From NCBI GenBank assembly GCA_024692825.1, contig JAILMB010000280.1, forward strand, positions 1 through 45,165: 45,165 nucleotides of DNA, written 5' to 3'. Both the position numbers and the translations under genes were made by a program. Source of the stretch: Lachnospiraceae bacterium (GTDB taxonomy: Bacteria > Bacillota > Clostridia > Lachnospirales > Lachnospiraceae). The notes beneath the pieces are model-generated. The model searched no databases, was not told the DNA's origin, and saw only the letters and a list, made by a program, of their open reading frames with translations. Shown piece by piece: positions 26,277-36,220 of the stretch (its first letter is position 1; the number at the start of each line of letters is the position of its first letter).

Positions 26277-26960
26277 ATGAAAAACATAAAGGGGTATTTT
26301 ACCCGGTTTGAAAAAATATTATGGCTTGGTTCAGTGTTTTTGATTGTTGGTTCTTTTTATATATTTGACAAAGAGAGCTATTATACTCTGGTTGCATCTT
26401 TTATAGGTGTAACGGCCATTTTATTAAATGCCAAGGGGAATCCCATAGGGCAGTTTCTCATGATTTTATTTAGTATGCTCTATGGATATATCTCCTATCG
26501 TTTTCAGTATTATGGTGAAATGGTTACTTATTTGGGAATGACCATGCCCATGGCGTTAGTAGCACTGATTTCCTGGCTTCGTCATCCCTTTCAGGGAAAT
26601 AAAAAAGAAGTGGAAGTAAATCATCTGACAAAAAGTGAAATCTATGGAATGTTTCTATTAACTGTTGTCGTTACCTTTGCCTTTTATCATGTTTTAAGCT
26701 GGTTTCATACCGCAAACATTATACCAAGCACTTTTTCTGTTACCACAAGCTTTTTGGCAGTATATCTTACCTTTCGCCGAAGCCCGTATTTTTCTTTGGC
26801 CTATGCAATGAATGATATTGTTTTGATTGTCTTATGGATTCTTGCCAGTTTTGAAAGTATCCACTATGTTTCTGTGACAGTATGTTTTTGTGCTTTTTTC
26901 ATAAATGATGTGTATGCATTCATCAGTTGGAAAAAAATGGAAAAACGACAGAGGAGGTAA
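26277..26960 (+). CDS. pnuC: PnuC-family vitamin/nicotinamide riboside transporter
   Basis: Start MKNIKGYFTRFEKILWLG; multi-TM protein with NAKGNPIGQFLMILFSMLYGYISY, YFSLAYAMNDIVLIVLWILAS, CAFFINDVYAFISWKKM, characteristic of PnuC. Confidence 0.88.
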   Translation: MKNIKGYFTRFEKILWLGSVFLIVGSFYIFDKESYYTLVASFIGVTAILLNAKGNPIGQFLMILFSMLYGYISYRFQYYGEMVTYLGMTMPMALVALISWLRHPFQGNKKEVEVNHLTKSEIYGMFLLTVVVTFAFYHVLSWFHTANIIPSTFSVTTSFLAVYLTFRRSPYFSLAYAMNDIVLIVLWILASFESIHYVSVTVCFCAFFINDVYAFISWKKMEKRQRR

Positions 26961-27031
26961 AGGTGGAAATTTTTATAAAATTTTGATACAATGCACTTTG
27001 TGTAAATTGAAAAAAGATTTTGGAGGACGAC

Positions 27032-27499
27032 ATGTTACAGTATCTTATTTGTTTTTTGATATCAATGGTACCTTTGATTGAACTTCGTGTGGCTGTACCT
27101 TACGGTTTGGCTATGGGATTAGATCCTACGATTGTTTATCCTATTTGTATTGTTGGAAATATGCTTCCTGTACCAATTATTTTCTTCTTTGCAAGAAAGG
27201 TGTTGGAATGGGGAAAAGATAAAAAAGTGATTGGAAAATTCTTTACTTTTTGTTTGGAGAAAGGACATAAGGGAGGAGAAAAACTTCAAGAAAAAGCAGG
27301 CCGTGGATTGTATGTTGCCTTATTTTTATTTGTCGGAATTCCTGTTCCCGGAACAGGTGCCTGGACCGGAACATTAGCAGCATCTCTTTTGGATATGGAG
27401 TTTAAAAAGAGTGTAATTGCCATTGTTTGTGGAGTTGTTTTAGCAGGTATTATTATGGGAGCTGGAGCAGCTGGAGTTTTAACTTTATTTGGATTATAA
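27032..27499 (+). CDS. Small multidrug export-like membrane protein (COG2426-type)
   Basis: ATG 27032 with SD ggagg; LISMVPLIELRVAVPYGLAMGLDP, GIPVPGTGAWTGTLAASLLDM. Confidence 0.85.
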   Translation: MLQYLICFLISMVPLIELRVAVPYGLAMGLDPTIVYPICIVGNMLPVPIIFFFARKVLEWGKDKKVIGKFFTFCLEKGHKGGEKLQEKAGRGLYVALFLFVGIPVPGTGAWTGTLAASLLDMEFKKSVIAIVCGVVLAGIIMGAGAAGVLTLFGL

Positions 27500-27504
27500 A
27501 AAAA

Positions 27505-27560
27505 TGCGCCAGATTGAGTATTTGGATTCATCCTTTAAATACTCAAGACCGACGCTTTTT
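27505..27560. terminator. Bidirectional terminator between convergent genes
   Basis: gcg...ttgagtattt/aaatactcaa...cgc stem flanked by A and T runs. Confidence 0.8.
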
Positions 27561-27562
27561 TA

Positions 27563-28474
27563 TTAGATATTTAGTTTTGTAATAAAATCTTTTACCATCT
27601 TGTCATAGCCGGCTTTGTCGGACATACATGACCAGGCGTGATCCGCACCTGGGAAGAAATGAATTTCTTTGTAGCAGTTTTGTGCGTGTTTATAATTTAT
27701 CTCGGAATGTTTCTTGTCAATAAAAGTATCAGCAGCGCCATGAACAAATAATATAGGCGTAGTGTTTTCTTTTAGCATCATGCAAGGCTTTACATCGGAA
27801 AAATAAAAACCGTGAATAAGTTTGCACCAAAGGGAGGCAAGGGATGTGAAAAACCGAGGCAAGTGCATTTGCTTTCCAATCAAATCGCCTAATAACAGCT
27901 CTAGATCGGCGTATCCGCAATCCGCAACACAAAATTTAAAATCACTGGTAAGGCCAAGGGCGGATAGACTAATGGCACAACCTAAACTCTCTCCGTGAAT
28001 ACCGATAATGATATCATTCCCAAATCGGTGCTGCAGTGCGTTTTTAACCTCGATAAGATCTTTCTTTTCAAGGAAACCCATGGTAGTAAAGCATCGCTTG
28101 TTGGCTCCGTGATGACGATCGTCATAGATGTAGATATTGTAACCTAAATCATAGAAGGTCGGCACGTAGCGAAGACTTCCATAGCGATTGGAAGTGTAAC
28201 CGTGGGTGATTATACAAAACTTGTTTGAATCAGCGGCAGCAGAATGATTCTTGATTAAGGTGCCGTGTAAAAGATATCCGTCAAAGGATGTGACATCAAA
28301 TTCTTCTTTGTCGTAAGTATCATAGTCCTTCCAATTGTCGTATTCCTTTTCTAGTTTCTCCCCATCTTCTAGAGAACGAACCTTTGGTGTAAGAACGTAG
28401 TACATACAAAAATAAGAAATCCCCAAGATGGCAACGATTAAAATAAGTAAAATGATTAGTAATACTTTTAGCAT
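27563..28474 (-). CDS. Alpha/beta hydrolase (serine-aminopeptidase-like), membrane anchored
   Basis: 303 aa; N-terminal TM; ITHGYTSNRYG, GIHGESLGCAISLS (GxSxG), TPILFVHGAADTFID, GADHAW. Confidence 0.9.
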   Translation of the reverse strand: MLKVLLIILLILIVAILGISYFCMYYVLTPKVRSLEDGEKLEKEYDNWKDYDTYDKEEFDVTSFDGYLLHGTLIKNHSAAADSNKFCIITHGYTSNRYGSLRYVPTFYDLGYNIYIYDDRHHGANKRCFTTMGFLEKKDLIEVKNALQHRFGNDIIIGIHGESLGCAISLSALGLTSDFKFCVADCGYADLELLLGDLIGKQMHLPRFFTSLASLWCKLIHGFYFSDVKPCMMLKENTTPILFVHGAADTFIDKKHSEINYKHAQNCYKEIHFFPGADHAWSCMSDKAGYDKMVKDFITKLNI

Positions 28475-28588
28475 AAATAAACCCCCTTTAATCTGCTAAG
28501 AAATATTTTAACACCCCCCAAAATCATATCAAGTATTTTTTGGCCAAGGAGCAGAGTGTGTTATAATATCCCGTCAGGAGATAATGAA

Positions 28589-30367
28589 ATGAAAGCGAAT
28601 AGAGAAGACAGCTTGGTAAAGTTTTTTCACTCTATACCAAGTATTTTAATTTATCAAATTATTACAAAGAGTTTATTATATGTGATTGTAAGTCTTTTAA
28701 AGCAGGCTGCACTTTTATATTTATATCATGCAGGACGCAGTGCCATTACCAGTGGAGATTTACCATACATCCTTAGAACAAAAGAGGGATGGGTTGTAAT
28801 GATTATAGGCCTTGTATCTGTATTTATTTACACGGTGTTCGACATAAATGCCATGTTTATTCTAAGCGATAATATCTTACACGGGAAAAAGAAGCCATGG
28901 TGGATTATTTTAAAGGAAGCCTTTATTTCGCTGAAGTATTTTTGGCATCCACAAGGCTTGTTTGTAACCTTATATATGGGACTTTTAGGACCTTTAATTG
29001 GAACGGCCTTTGGACTGTCTTTTATGATTGGATTTTCTGCTCCAAACTTTGTCCTAAAATATATCAGTGCAAACCTCTGGCTAAGAGTTTTGGTTTTTTG
29101 CGGGGTAATGCTGTATTTATTTGTAGTAGGAATCTATATTTTTACCCTTTTATATGTGATATTTCAGCATCAAAAAATTAATGTGGGAATGAAATCGTCC
29201 CGATACATAGTGACACGAAATTGGAAGAGCTTTTTAAAGTCAATGATAGGGTTTTTATTGGCTGCCATACTGGTGGAAGGGGCCGTTACCGTAGGGCTTT
29301 ACGTACTCCCTATGTGGGCAATCAATACACTTTCGTTATCTTTGTATGTATCAAGGGTGCTAAAAATCTTTTTTATTGCCTTGTTTGTAGTGGGAAGCTA
29401 TTTGTTTATTCTTTTGTTCTGTCCCTTTTTTGCTATGAAAATTACGGTGTTGTTTGAGTACTATGAGAAAATGCAAACCACAGTGATTTATCCAACAAGA
29501 CAGAATAAAAAAAGAAACCGCGTGGCAGGGACACTATGTATATTAACACTTTTTGTGGCCAGCACCATTTGTGCAAATCGATTTGATGTAGTATTTCCTG
29601 TTAGAAACAGTGCAAAAATAGTTGCCCATAGAGCAGGAGGAAATCTAACTACGGAAAACACATTACAGGGCATAAATGAGGCAATTGCCCATGGAGCAGA
29701 TGTGGCAGAAATCGACGTTCAGCGAACCGTAGATGGACATTATATTGTTTGCCATGATAGTGACTTAGAAAGATTGACAGGTGAAAAAGGAGATCCTAAG
29801 GCCCTGACCCTAGAAGAAATAAAAGAGTATAGAATCATCAACACCGCCCGGCCATGGGAGGATGGAGATGAGATTGCTACCTTGGAAGAGATTCTTGATG
29901 CTGCAAAGGGAAATATTGACCTTTTCATCGAATTAAAGGGGAAAACCGCGGATGAGCAGATGGTGGAAGATGTCTATAAGATGGTAAAAGAACGGGATAT
30001 GTTATCGCAATGCGTCTTTACCTGTTTTTACTACCGGATAATCGAGTATATAGAAGAAACCCATCCAGAAATAGAAACAGGGTATTTGGTATATTTTTCC
30101 TTTGGCAATCTGGAAGAAATGAGTGGGGATGATTTATTTGTAGAAACAGAGTGCCTGTCAGAAAGTGAAATTGATCGCATACATAATTTAGGAAAGAAAG
30201 TAGGCGTTTGGACAGTTAATACCAGCTCGGATCTAAAACTTTGGCTATTAAGTGACGTGGATTACATTGTTACAGATGAAATCAGAGGCGCTTTGGCTTT
30301 AAAGCGATTTTTACATTTAGACGATGATGAAGAACGAATTATGGATGCAATGTTTCTCTTAATGTAA
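28589..30367 (+). CDS. Glycerophosphodiester phosphodiesterase with N-terminal membrane domain
   Basis: ATG 28589 (SD aggag); multi-TM N-half; VAHRAGGNLTTENTLQGINEAIAHGADVAEIDVQRTVDGHYIVCHDSDLERLTGEKG, GVWTVNTSSDLKLWL. Confidence 0.93.
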   Translation: MKANREDSLVKFFHSIPSILIYQIITKSLLYVIVSLLKQAALLYLYHAGRSAITSGDLPYILRTKEGWVVMIIGLVSVFIYTVFDINAMFILSDNILHGKKKPWWIILKEAFISLKYFWHPQGLFVTLYMGLLGPLIGTAFGLSFMIGFSAPNFVLKYISANLWLRVLVFCGVMLYLFVVGIYIFTLLYVIFQHQKINVGMKSSRYIVTRNWKSFLKSMIGFLLAAILVEGAVTVGLYVLPMWAINTLSLSLYVSRVLKIFFIALFVVGSYLFILLFCPFFAMKITVLFEYYEKMQTTVIYPTRQNKKRNRVAGTLCILTLFVASTICANRFDVVFPVRNSAKIVAHRAGGNLTTENTLQGINEAIAHGADVAEIDVQRTVDGHYIVCHDSDLERLTGEKGDPKALTLEEIKEYRIINTARPWEDGDEIATLEEILDAAKGNIDLFIELKGKTADEQMVEDVYKMVKERDMLSQCVFTCFYYRIIEYIEETHPEIETGYLVYFSFGNLEEMSGDDLFVETECLSESEIDRIHNLGKKVGVWTVNTSSDLKLWLLSDVDYIVTDEIRGALALKRFLHLDDDEERIMDAMFLLM

Positions 30368-30420
30368 TTGTAAAAACAGCTCTATATTTGCTATAATAAG
30401 ACATACTTTGGAGAGTATAT

Positions 30421-32124
30421 ATGGAAAATTCAAATAATTCACTTATGAAAAGAATAGTCTTTGGAATTTTGGCAGCGCTGGTACCACTATCAGCGCTTGT
30501 TTCTTTGCCTAAATCTGCGGACGTTCCATATACATCAGAAGTCTATTATTTAGTAGACGACATAGAAGAAAATGGAGAACCATTTACAGGAAGAAATCTT
30601 TCCCGTGGGGAAGAATTGGTCCTGACCTGGGAAGTGCTTGAAGATAAGAGCATTGCCTATCCTACCCTGAATTTGAATACAGAGTATTGTGCCATAGAGG
30701 TATATATTGATGATGAATTATTCTTTCAATATGGAGACAAGGAAACTGTAACAAAGAAAGTTTTTGGCAGAACACCAATCTCCATTCCTTTACCAGAGGA
30801 TTGCTATGGAAAAACCCTTAGTCTACATTTGTATGCCTCTCAAAATGTTACTTTTACAACGGATGCTATATATTATGGAAATATTGAGGATATAGGAAAC
30901 TTCTACTTTAAAAACAGGAGATTTGCTCTTTGGGTTGGAATGTTTTTGTGTGTATTTGGATTACTGTTAACAGCTACAGTTCCATTTTTAAAATCAATTT
31001 ATTCCCGTTCAAAAAACATTCTGTTTCATGGACCACTGTTACTTTGCCTTGGAATCTATTTTTTAAGCTATAATCAACTGTTTTTTATCATCCTTCCGAA
31101 ACCTTTAGTATCAAATTACGTAGAGTACTTGAGCTTGTATATTCTTCCTTTTTTAGTGCAGGGAGCAACTCTCGCGGAAAGAAACAGTAAGATTAACAAA
31201 GTTGGAAAACTGTTTTTGCTAGTAGATGGTGTATTCATCATAAGTTCTTTGATTTTGAGCTTTACCGGCGTAATCTTTATAAGAAATCTATTAAAGGTTG
31301 GTCATGTCTTTATTCTAATTCAAGGAGTTATTACACTGTTTAACTTCATTACCCAGATTAAGAGCTATTATGCGTCAGGACAAGATCAATATTTATACAA
31401 TGGTAAATTTGGGTTTTTAAGTGTGATTACAGGGGCACTTATTATGGATGTCCTCTCCTTTACGGAGTTAATTAGCTGGTATGTAACGAATTCTTTGGGA
31501 AATAAGTACAATATTATAATGCGCGGTCGTTTTTTGATGATTGGTGCGTTGATTCTGGCTGCCTGTATGATAGCAGCCTATTTTTTCTATACCATAGCAA
31601 ATATCAATGAACAAAATATCAAAAAAGATTTAGAAGGGTTGGCTTATAACGATGAACTGACAGAACTGGCAAATCGTGCTTACTGTGAACAAAAGCTGGA
31701 GATGCTAACTCGAAATAAAACGAAATGCATCGTCATTAGCTTAGACTTGGATGGATTCAAGCAGGTCAATGACAGTATTGGCCACGGCGCCGGTGATAAG
31801 ATGCTTGTCGAGTTTTCAGATATTTTAAAATCTATTTTTGGTGGAAGTACCCTCTTAGGACGAATGGGTGGCGATGAGTTCATTGTGGTGTTAGATGGAG
31901 AAAACATAGAAAAGTGCGAAGAGTTACTGTGGGGCCTGGAAAAAGAATTGGAGCTATTCAATGAAGAAGAACATGAGTTTCAACTGGAAGTTTCCGGAGG
32001 ATATGCGTGTTCATCTGAGACAAAAGACTATAACGCAAATAATACATATCTTTTAGCGGATGCGGAAATGTATAAGAATAAAAAACGGAAAAAGGAATTG
32101 GAGGGACAAAAGTATGAGAATTAA
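30421..32124 (+). CDS. Membrane diguanylate cyclase (DISM-like extracellular/7TM + GGDEF)
   Basis: 567 aa; N-terminal signal/TM, extracellular beta-rich region, about 7 TM, YNDELTELANRAYCEQ, DLDGFKQVNDSIGHGAGDKML, RMGGDEFIVVL. Confidence 0.92.
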   Translation: MENSNNSLMKRIVFGILAALVPLSALVSLPKSADVPYTSEVYYLVDDIEENGEPFTGRNLSRGEELVLTWEVLEDKSIAYPTLNLNTEYCAIEVYIDDELFFQYGDKETVTKKVFGRTPISIPLPEDCYGKTLSLHLYASQNVTFTTDAIYYGNIEDIGNFYFKNRRFALWVGMFLCVFGLLLTATVPFLKSIYSRSKNILFHGPLLLCLGIYFLSYNQLFFIILPKPLVSNYVEYLSLYILPFLVQGATLAERNSKINKVGKLFLLVDGVFIISSLILSFTGVIFIRNLLKVGHVFILIQGVITLFNFITQIKSYYASGQDQYLYNGKFGFLSVITGALIMDVLSFTELISWYVTNSLGNKYNIIMRGRFLMIGALILAACMIAAYFFYTIANINEQNIKKDLEGLAYNDELTELANRAYCEQKLEMLTRNKTKCIVISLDLDGFKQVNDSIGHGAGDKMLVEFSDILKSIFGGSTLLGRMGGDEFIVVLDGENIEKCEELLWGLEKELELFNEEEHEFQLEVSGGYACSSETKDYNANNTYLLADAEMYKNKKRKKELEGQKYEN

Positions 32125-33796
32125 GCGGATACTCATTGTTCTTATGTTGTTTGTTCTTTTATATTTGATTTCTGTAAATACTGCAATTGTATTTGTTCAT
32201 GACGATTTCACAACGGAAATGAATACTGACCAAGAGTGGAATGTATTCTTGGATGGTGAGTTTTTATGCGAAACAAATAATTTAAGGAATGTATATACTT
32301 ATCATAAGGATATTGATAAAGGGTCCGTTTTAGTGTATGAAACGACACTAAAAAATGTTGGTGATTATATGTTCCCGGCAGTATTTATAAAGGAACATTA
32401 TTGTGCCTATAAGGTTTTTTTGAATGATGAACTGATAGCAGAAAAGTATTTAGAGAAAGATCGTCGATATATTGGATTGGAACAAAGGGTGATTTCTCTT
32501 CCGAAGAATTATAAAGATGGAAGGTTAACAATTGAGCTATATGCTCATAGCACTGCTAGAATTGTGGGACTTGAAAACGTGGTAATTGGAGATTCCATAG
32601 GACTTCGAAATGGATTTTTCAGATTTCATATGGTGGGATCAGAAACAAGTATGCTTTTGATTTTCTTTGGTGCTATATATCTGTTTTTGACTTTTTTGTT
32701 AACGCCAAAATTCTCCTATATGAAGCAGTATATTCCGCTGGGACTTTTATCCATAGAATTAGGCCTAATGATTGCAACTAGATATGAATTATATTTTATG
32801 CTTTTAGACAATTCTTTTTCATCTTTTTTGTATGAATGCACCTTGTTCTCCATTCTGCCTCTTGGAATATGGAGTGGTTATTCTATGTTAGGAAGAGATG
32901 AGAATCTGTTTACTCGAAGAATCTCTATTGGGATCGCTTGTGCTGGAGTTGTTTTGTCTCTTCTTAGAATTGGGGAATGGATTGTACTGCCTCAGGTTCA
33001 GATGCCATTTGCCATTCTTTGTACCATAATGTTTATAGTACTTTATTACAGAGTGTATCGCATCTTTAAGCAAAGAGAGATGAAAAAGGACAACAAGGTA
33101 ATTGTGGAGGCCTTGTGCATTTGTACCTTTTTTATGTTGATAGGATTTACTTTCAGTGGACTTCGGTGGCTGGGATGGAACCGCCTGACTACTATGGGAG
33201 ATCTATTGGAAGTAGCAGTGATGTGTGTGGGGCCAATGCTTTTTGCATATTTTTTGCTTTTGGATTTCCTTTTCAATATTTCGAGAGTGTATGCGAAGTC
33301 TCAAGAATACGACTCTTTAACACGGCTAGCCTATGAAGATGGTTTGACGCATATTCCAAATAGAGCCAGGGCCAATCGCTATTTGAATCTTCTTGAAAGA
33401 AAGAAGACGGATTACTGTGTGATTAGTATGGATGTAAATGGACTGAAGAAAATAAATGATACCTATGGGCATGGAAAAGGGGATAAATTATTAAAGACCT
33501 TTTCAAAAGTGTTAGAAAAGGTTTACGAAAACCATTTTTATGCTAGAATAGGTGGCGACGAATTTTTAGCAGTAATGGAAGATGCTTCTGAAGCAGAAGT
33601 GAAGGAAAATATACGCTCGTTAAAAACAGAGTTAGATGCAATTAATGTACTAGGCGAAGATCCGTTTTCATACAGCGTTGCTGTGGGATATGCATATCGG
33701 CATGAGACGAAAGATCCTTCTCCGCATCAAACCTATTTGTTGGCTGATGAAAGAATGTATGATGACAAAAAACAGGGTCGGGAGATGAATCCATAG
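32114..33796 (+). CDS. Membrane diguanylate cyclase (DISM-like extracellular/7TM + GGDEF), paralog of preceding gene
   Basis: Start MRIKRILIVLMLFVLLYLIS at 32114 (SD ggaggg); same architecture; DVNGLKKINDTYGHGKGDKLL, ARIGGDEFLAVM. Overlaps the previous CDS by 11 bp. Confidence 0.92.
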   Translation: MRIKRILIVLMLFVLLYLISVNTAIVFVHDDFTTEMNTDQEWNVFLDGEFLCETNNLRNVYTYHKDIDKGSVLVYETTLKNVGDYMFPAVFIKEHYCAYKVFLNDELIAEKYLEKDRRYIGLEQRVISLPKNYKDGRLTIELYAHSTARIVGLENVVIGDSIGLRNGFFRFHMVGSETSMLLIFFGAIYLFLTFLLTPKFSYMKQYIPLGLLSIELGLMIATRYELYFMLLDNSFSSFLYECTLFSILPLGIWSGYSMLGRDENLFTRRISIGIACAGVVLSLLRIGEWIVLPQVQMPFAILCTIMFIVLYYRVYRIFKQREMKKDNKVIVEALCICTFFMLIGFTFSGLRWLGWNRLTTMGDLLEVAVMCVGPMLFAYFLLLDFLFNISRVYAKSQEYDSLTRLAYEDGLTHIPNRARANRYLNLLERKKTDYCVISMDVNGLKKINDTYGHGKGDKLLKTFSKVLEKVYENHFYARIGGDEFLAVMEDASEAEVKENIRSLKTELDAINVLGEDPFSYSVAVGYAYRHETKDPSPHQTYLLADERMYDDKKQGREMNP

Positions 33797-33810
33797 AGAG
33801 GCGCTAAATT

Positions 33811-34512
33811 ATGTATGAAATGAAAATACGTGTGCCCTATAATGATATAGGTGCAGATGCTTATATGACCGAAACAGGAATGATTAATGAGTTCCAGAAT
33901 TGTTGTACCTTTCACAGTGAAGATATCGGTTTTGGTCTTCGAGAGATGAAAAAAGATAATTTAGGATGGTTCTTGATTTCCTGGCAGGTTCACATTTATA
34001 AAAAACCATTTTATGGAGAAGAAATTATCGTGCAAACTATGCCGTACAGTCTAAAAGGTGCATTTGGCAATCGTAATTTTAGAATGAAAAGTTCAGATGG
34101 AGAAGTCTTAGCAGAGGCAAATTCCATTTGGGTTTTGATGAATTTGGAAAAAGAATCTCCGGTTCGAGTTCCGAAGGAAATGAAAGAGGCTTTTGGAATA
34201 GATGAGCCTCTTGATATATCCTGGCCGGATCGAAAGATTCCTTTGTGGGATCATCATGAAAAGGTATATGATTTTGAAGTGTCATTTATGCATGTAGATA
34301 CCAATGGCCATATGAATAATACCTATTATATCGATGGGGCCTTGGCTGTACTTCCAAAGGATTTTTGTTCGAAAGAAATATATGTGGAGTACAAGATGCA
34401 GGCAAAGCTGGGAGATAAGGTGATCGTAGCCGTAGCGCAGAAAGAAGATAGATTTCAGGTTGTATTAGAAAATGAAGAACAAGAGATTTATGCAACAATA
34501 GAGTTTGCATAA
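33811..34512 (+). CDS. Acyl-ACP thioesterase family protein
   Basis: 233 aa; NEFQNCCTFHSEDIGFGLREM, LGWFLISWQVHIYKKPFYGEEIIVQTMPYSL, HVDTNGHMNNTYYIDGAL. Confidence 0.9.
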   Translation: MYEMKIRVPYNDIGADAYMTETGMINEFQNCCTFHSEDIGFGLREMKKDNLGWFLISWQVHIYKKPFYGEEIIVQTMPYSLKGAFGNRNFRMKSSDGEVLAEANSIWVLMNLEKESPVRVPKEMKEAFGIDEPLDISWPDRKIPLWDHHEKVYDFEVSFMHVDTNGHMNNTYYIDGALAVLPKDFCSKEIYVEYKMQAKLGDKVIVAVAQKEDRFQVVLENEEQEIYATIEFA

Positions 34513-34536
34513 CCATACGTAGGAGGACGGAAAGAC

Positions 34537-35373
34537 ATGTTAAAATTAGGTGAGTATCAGAATTTAACCATGGTAAAAAAGGTTGAATTCGGTGTTTATT
34601 TGGCAGAGGAGAGAAATAGTGAAGAGCGTGTGCTCTTACCGGCAAAACAGGTTCCCCAAGGACTAAAAACCGGTGATAGTTTACGGGTATTTTTATATCG
34701 TGATTCGAAAGATCGTATGATTGCTACCACACAACAGCCCTTAATTACCATGAACGAAGTGAAACCTTTGAAGGTAAAGGAAGTTACAAAGATTGGTGCA
34801 TTTTTAGACTGGGGACTAGAAAAGGATTTGTTCCTTCCATATAAGGAAATGACTGAGAAAGTAAGGGAACCACAAGAGATATTGATTCGTCTGTATGCGG
34901 ATAAAAGTAATCGTCTCTGTGGAAGTATGAAACACATTTATGACTATTTGAAACAGTCATCCCCTTATCAGATTGGGGACGAAGTGCAGGGACGAATCTA
35001 CGAGTTTGGCCATGACTTTGGAACCTTTGTTGCTGTAGATGATCAGTATTCAGCCATGATTCCAAAACACGAGGATGTATCAGGATATCATATAGGTGAT
35101 ATGGTTTCGCTTCGGGTTACAAATGTAAAAGAAGATGGAAAATTAGATGTTTCTTTGCGAGAAAAATCTTATGTACAAATGGAGGATGATGCGGAAGCGA
35201 TTTTGCAATTAATTGATGCTTACGCAGGAGTATTACCTTTTACCGAAAAGGCATCTCCAGAAGTTATTAAAAGAGAAACCGGTTTGTCTAAGGCCGCATT
35301 TAAACGTGCCATAGGCCGGTTATATAAGGAAAGAAAAATAGATTTAACCGACGGAAAAATTCGTCGTGTTTAA
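34537..35373 (+). CDS. CvfB-like S1 RNA-binding domain protein
   Basis: 278 aa; repeated S1-like modules (EFGVYLAEE, KIGAFLDWGLEKDLFLPYKEM, VTNVKEDGKLDVSLREK) and C-terminal winged helix. Confidence 0.88.
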   Translation: MLKLGEYQNLTMVKKVEFGVYLAEERNSEERVLLPAKQVPQGLKTGDSLRVFLYRDSKDRMIATTQQPLITMNEVKPLKVKEVTKIGAFLDWGLEKDLFLPYKEMTEKVREPQEILIRLYADKSNRLCGSMKHIYDYLKQSSPYQIGDEVQGRIYEFGHDFGTFVAVDDQYSAMIPKHEDVSGYHIGDMVSLRVTNVKEDGKLDVSLREKSYVQMEDDAEAILQLIDAYAGVLPFTEKASPEVIKRETGLSKAAFKRAIGRLYKERKIDLTDGKIRRV

Positions 35374-35398
35374 TATAAAGAAGAAAGAAGGTTATAAC

Positions 35399-35773
35399 AT
35401 GAAAAACATCATTAGTACAGATAAGGCTCCTGCAGCAATTGGACCTTATTCTCAGGCAGTAGAAATCGGTGGGATTGTGTATACGTCAGGAGTGATTCCT
35501 GTAGATCCGGCAACCGGAAATATTCCAGAAGGTAGTGTCCTTCAAGCAAAGCAGGCTTTTACGAACATGAAAAATCTATTAGAGGCAGCAGGCACATCTA
35601 TGGATAAAGTATTAAAGACCACTGTATTTATCAAAGAGATGAATGATTTTGGCGCTATTAATGAAGTGTATGCTGAATTTTTCCCAGAACCATATCCGGC
35701 AAGAAGTTGCGTTGAAGTTGCTAGACTTCCAAAAGACGTTATGCTTGAAATTGAAGTAATTGCTGAAAAATAA
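35399..35773 (+). CDS. ridA: RidA family enamine/imine deaminase
   Basis: MKNIISTDKAPAAIGPYSQAVEIGGIVYTSG...PYPARSCVEVARLPKDVMLEIEVIA. Confidence 0.94.
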   Translation: MKNIISTDKAPAAIGPYSQAVEIGGIVYTSGVIPVDPATGNIPEGSVLQAKQAFTNMKNLLEAAGTSMDKVLKTTVFIKEMNDFGAINEVYAEFFPEPYPARSCVEVARLPKDVMLEIEVIAEK

Positions 35774-35783
35774 TCTATAAGAC

Positions 35784-35816
35784 AAAAAAGCCTTACCAAT
35801 CGGTAAGGCTTTTTTA
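35784..35816. terminator. Bidirectional terminator between ridA and yjfB-like gene
   Basis: aaaaaagccttacc-aatc-ggtaaggcttttt. Confidence 0.88.
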
Positions 35817-35818
35817 AT

Positions 35819-36022
35819 CTAGATACTCATATCAAAGTTCCCGCCAACGGATGGATTAACGGAAAGCTCCATTCCAGGTGCGGAAGCAATCATCTGTGAT
35901 ACACCTGCACCCTCCATCTTCATGGCATCCATAGACATATCTAAAACGGCGTAGCCTACGTCGTTATAGGTCTCGGCACGTGATAAATATGTAGCTAATG
36001 CTGCAACTCCTGTTACATCCAT
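35819..36022 (-). CDS. YjfB family putative motility protein
   Basis: 67 aa; MDVTGVAALATYLSRAETYNDVGYAVLDMSMDAMKMEGAGVSQMIASAPGMELSVNPSVGGNFDMSI; family-typical C-terminus (GG-x-(I/F)-D-(I/M)-S); SD and TTGTAA-N16-TATAAT promoter upstream on the minus strand. Confidence 0.8.
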   Translation of the reverse strand: MDVTGVAALATYLSRAETYNDVGYAVLDMSMDAMKMEGAGVSQMIASAPGMELSVNPSVGGNFDMSI

Positions 36023-36220
36023 AGACTCACCCCTTTCGTTTGTATAGTTATTTATATTATAACATGATTATCAATAATTACAATGAGAAAGTCTAAGTTT
36101 CACACTTGTATAAGTTGGTAAAAGTGTACAAAATACGTTGAATTTGTAGTGCTAAAAGCGTAAAATGTCACTAAGGGTGGAGCCCGTTATTGAAAATTTC
36201 ATTTTAAGGAGGAGAGAGAC

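Noticed and set aside
34286-35065. Minus-strand ORFs opposite thioesterase and CvfB-like genes
   Set aside because: Translations are compositionally biased and lack any start signal; the plus-strand genes are well supported.
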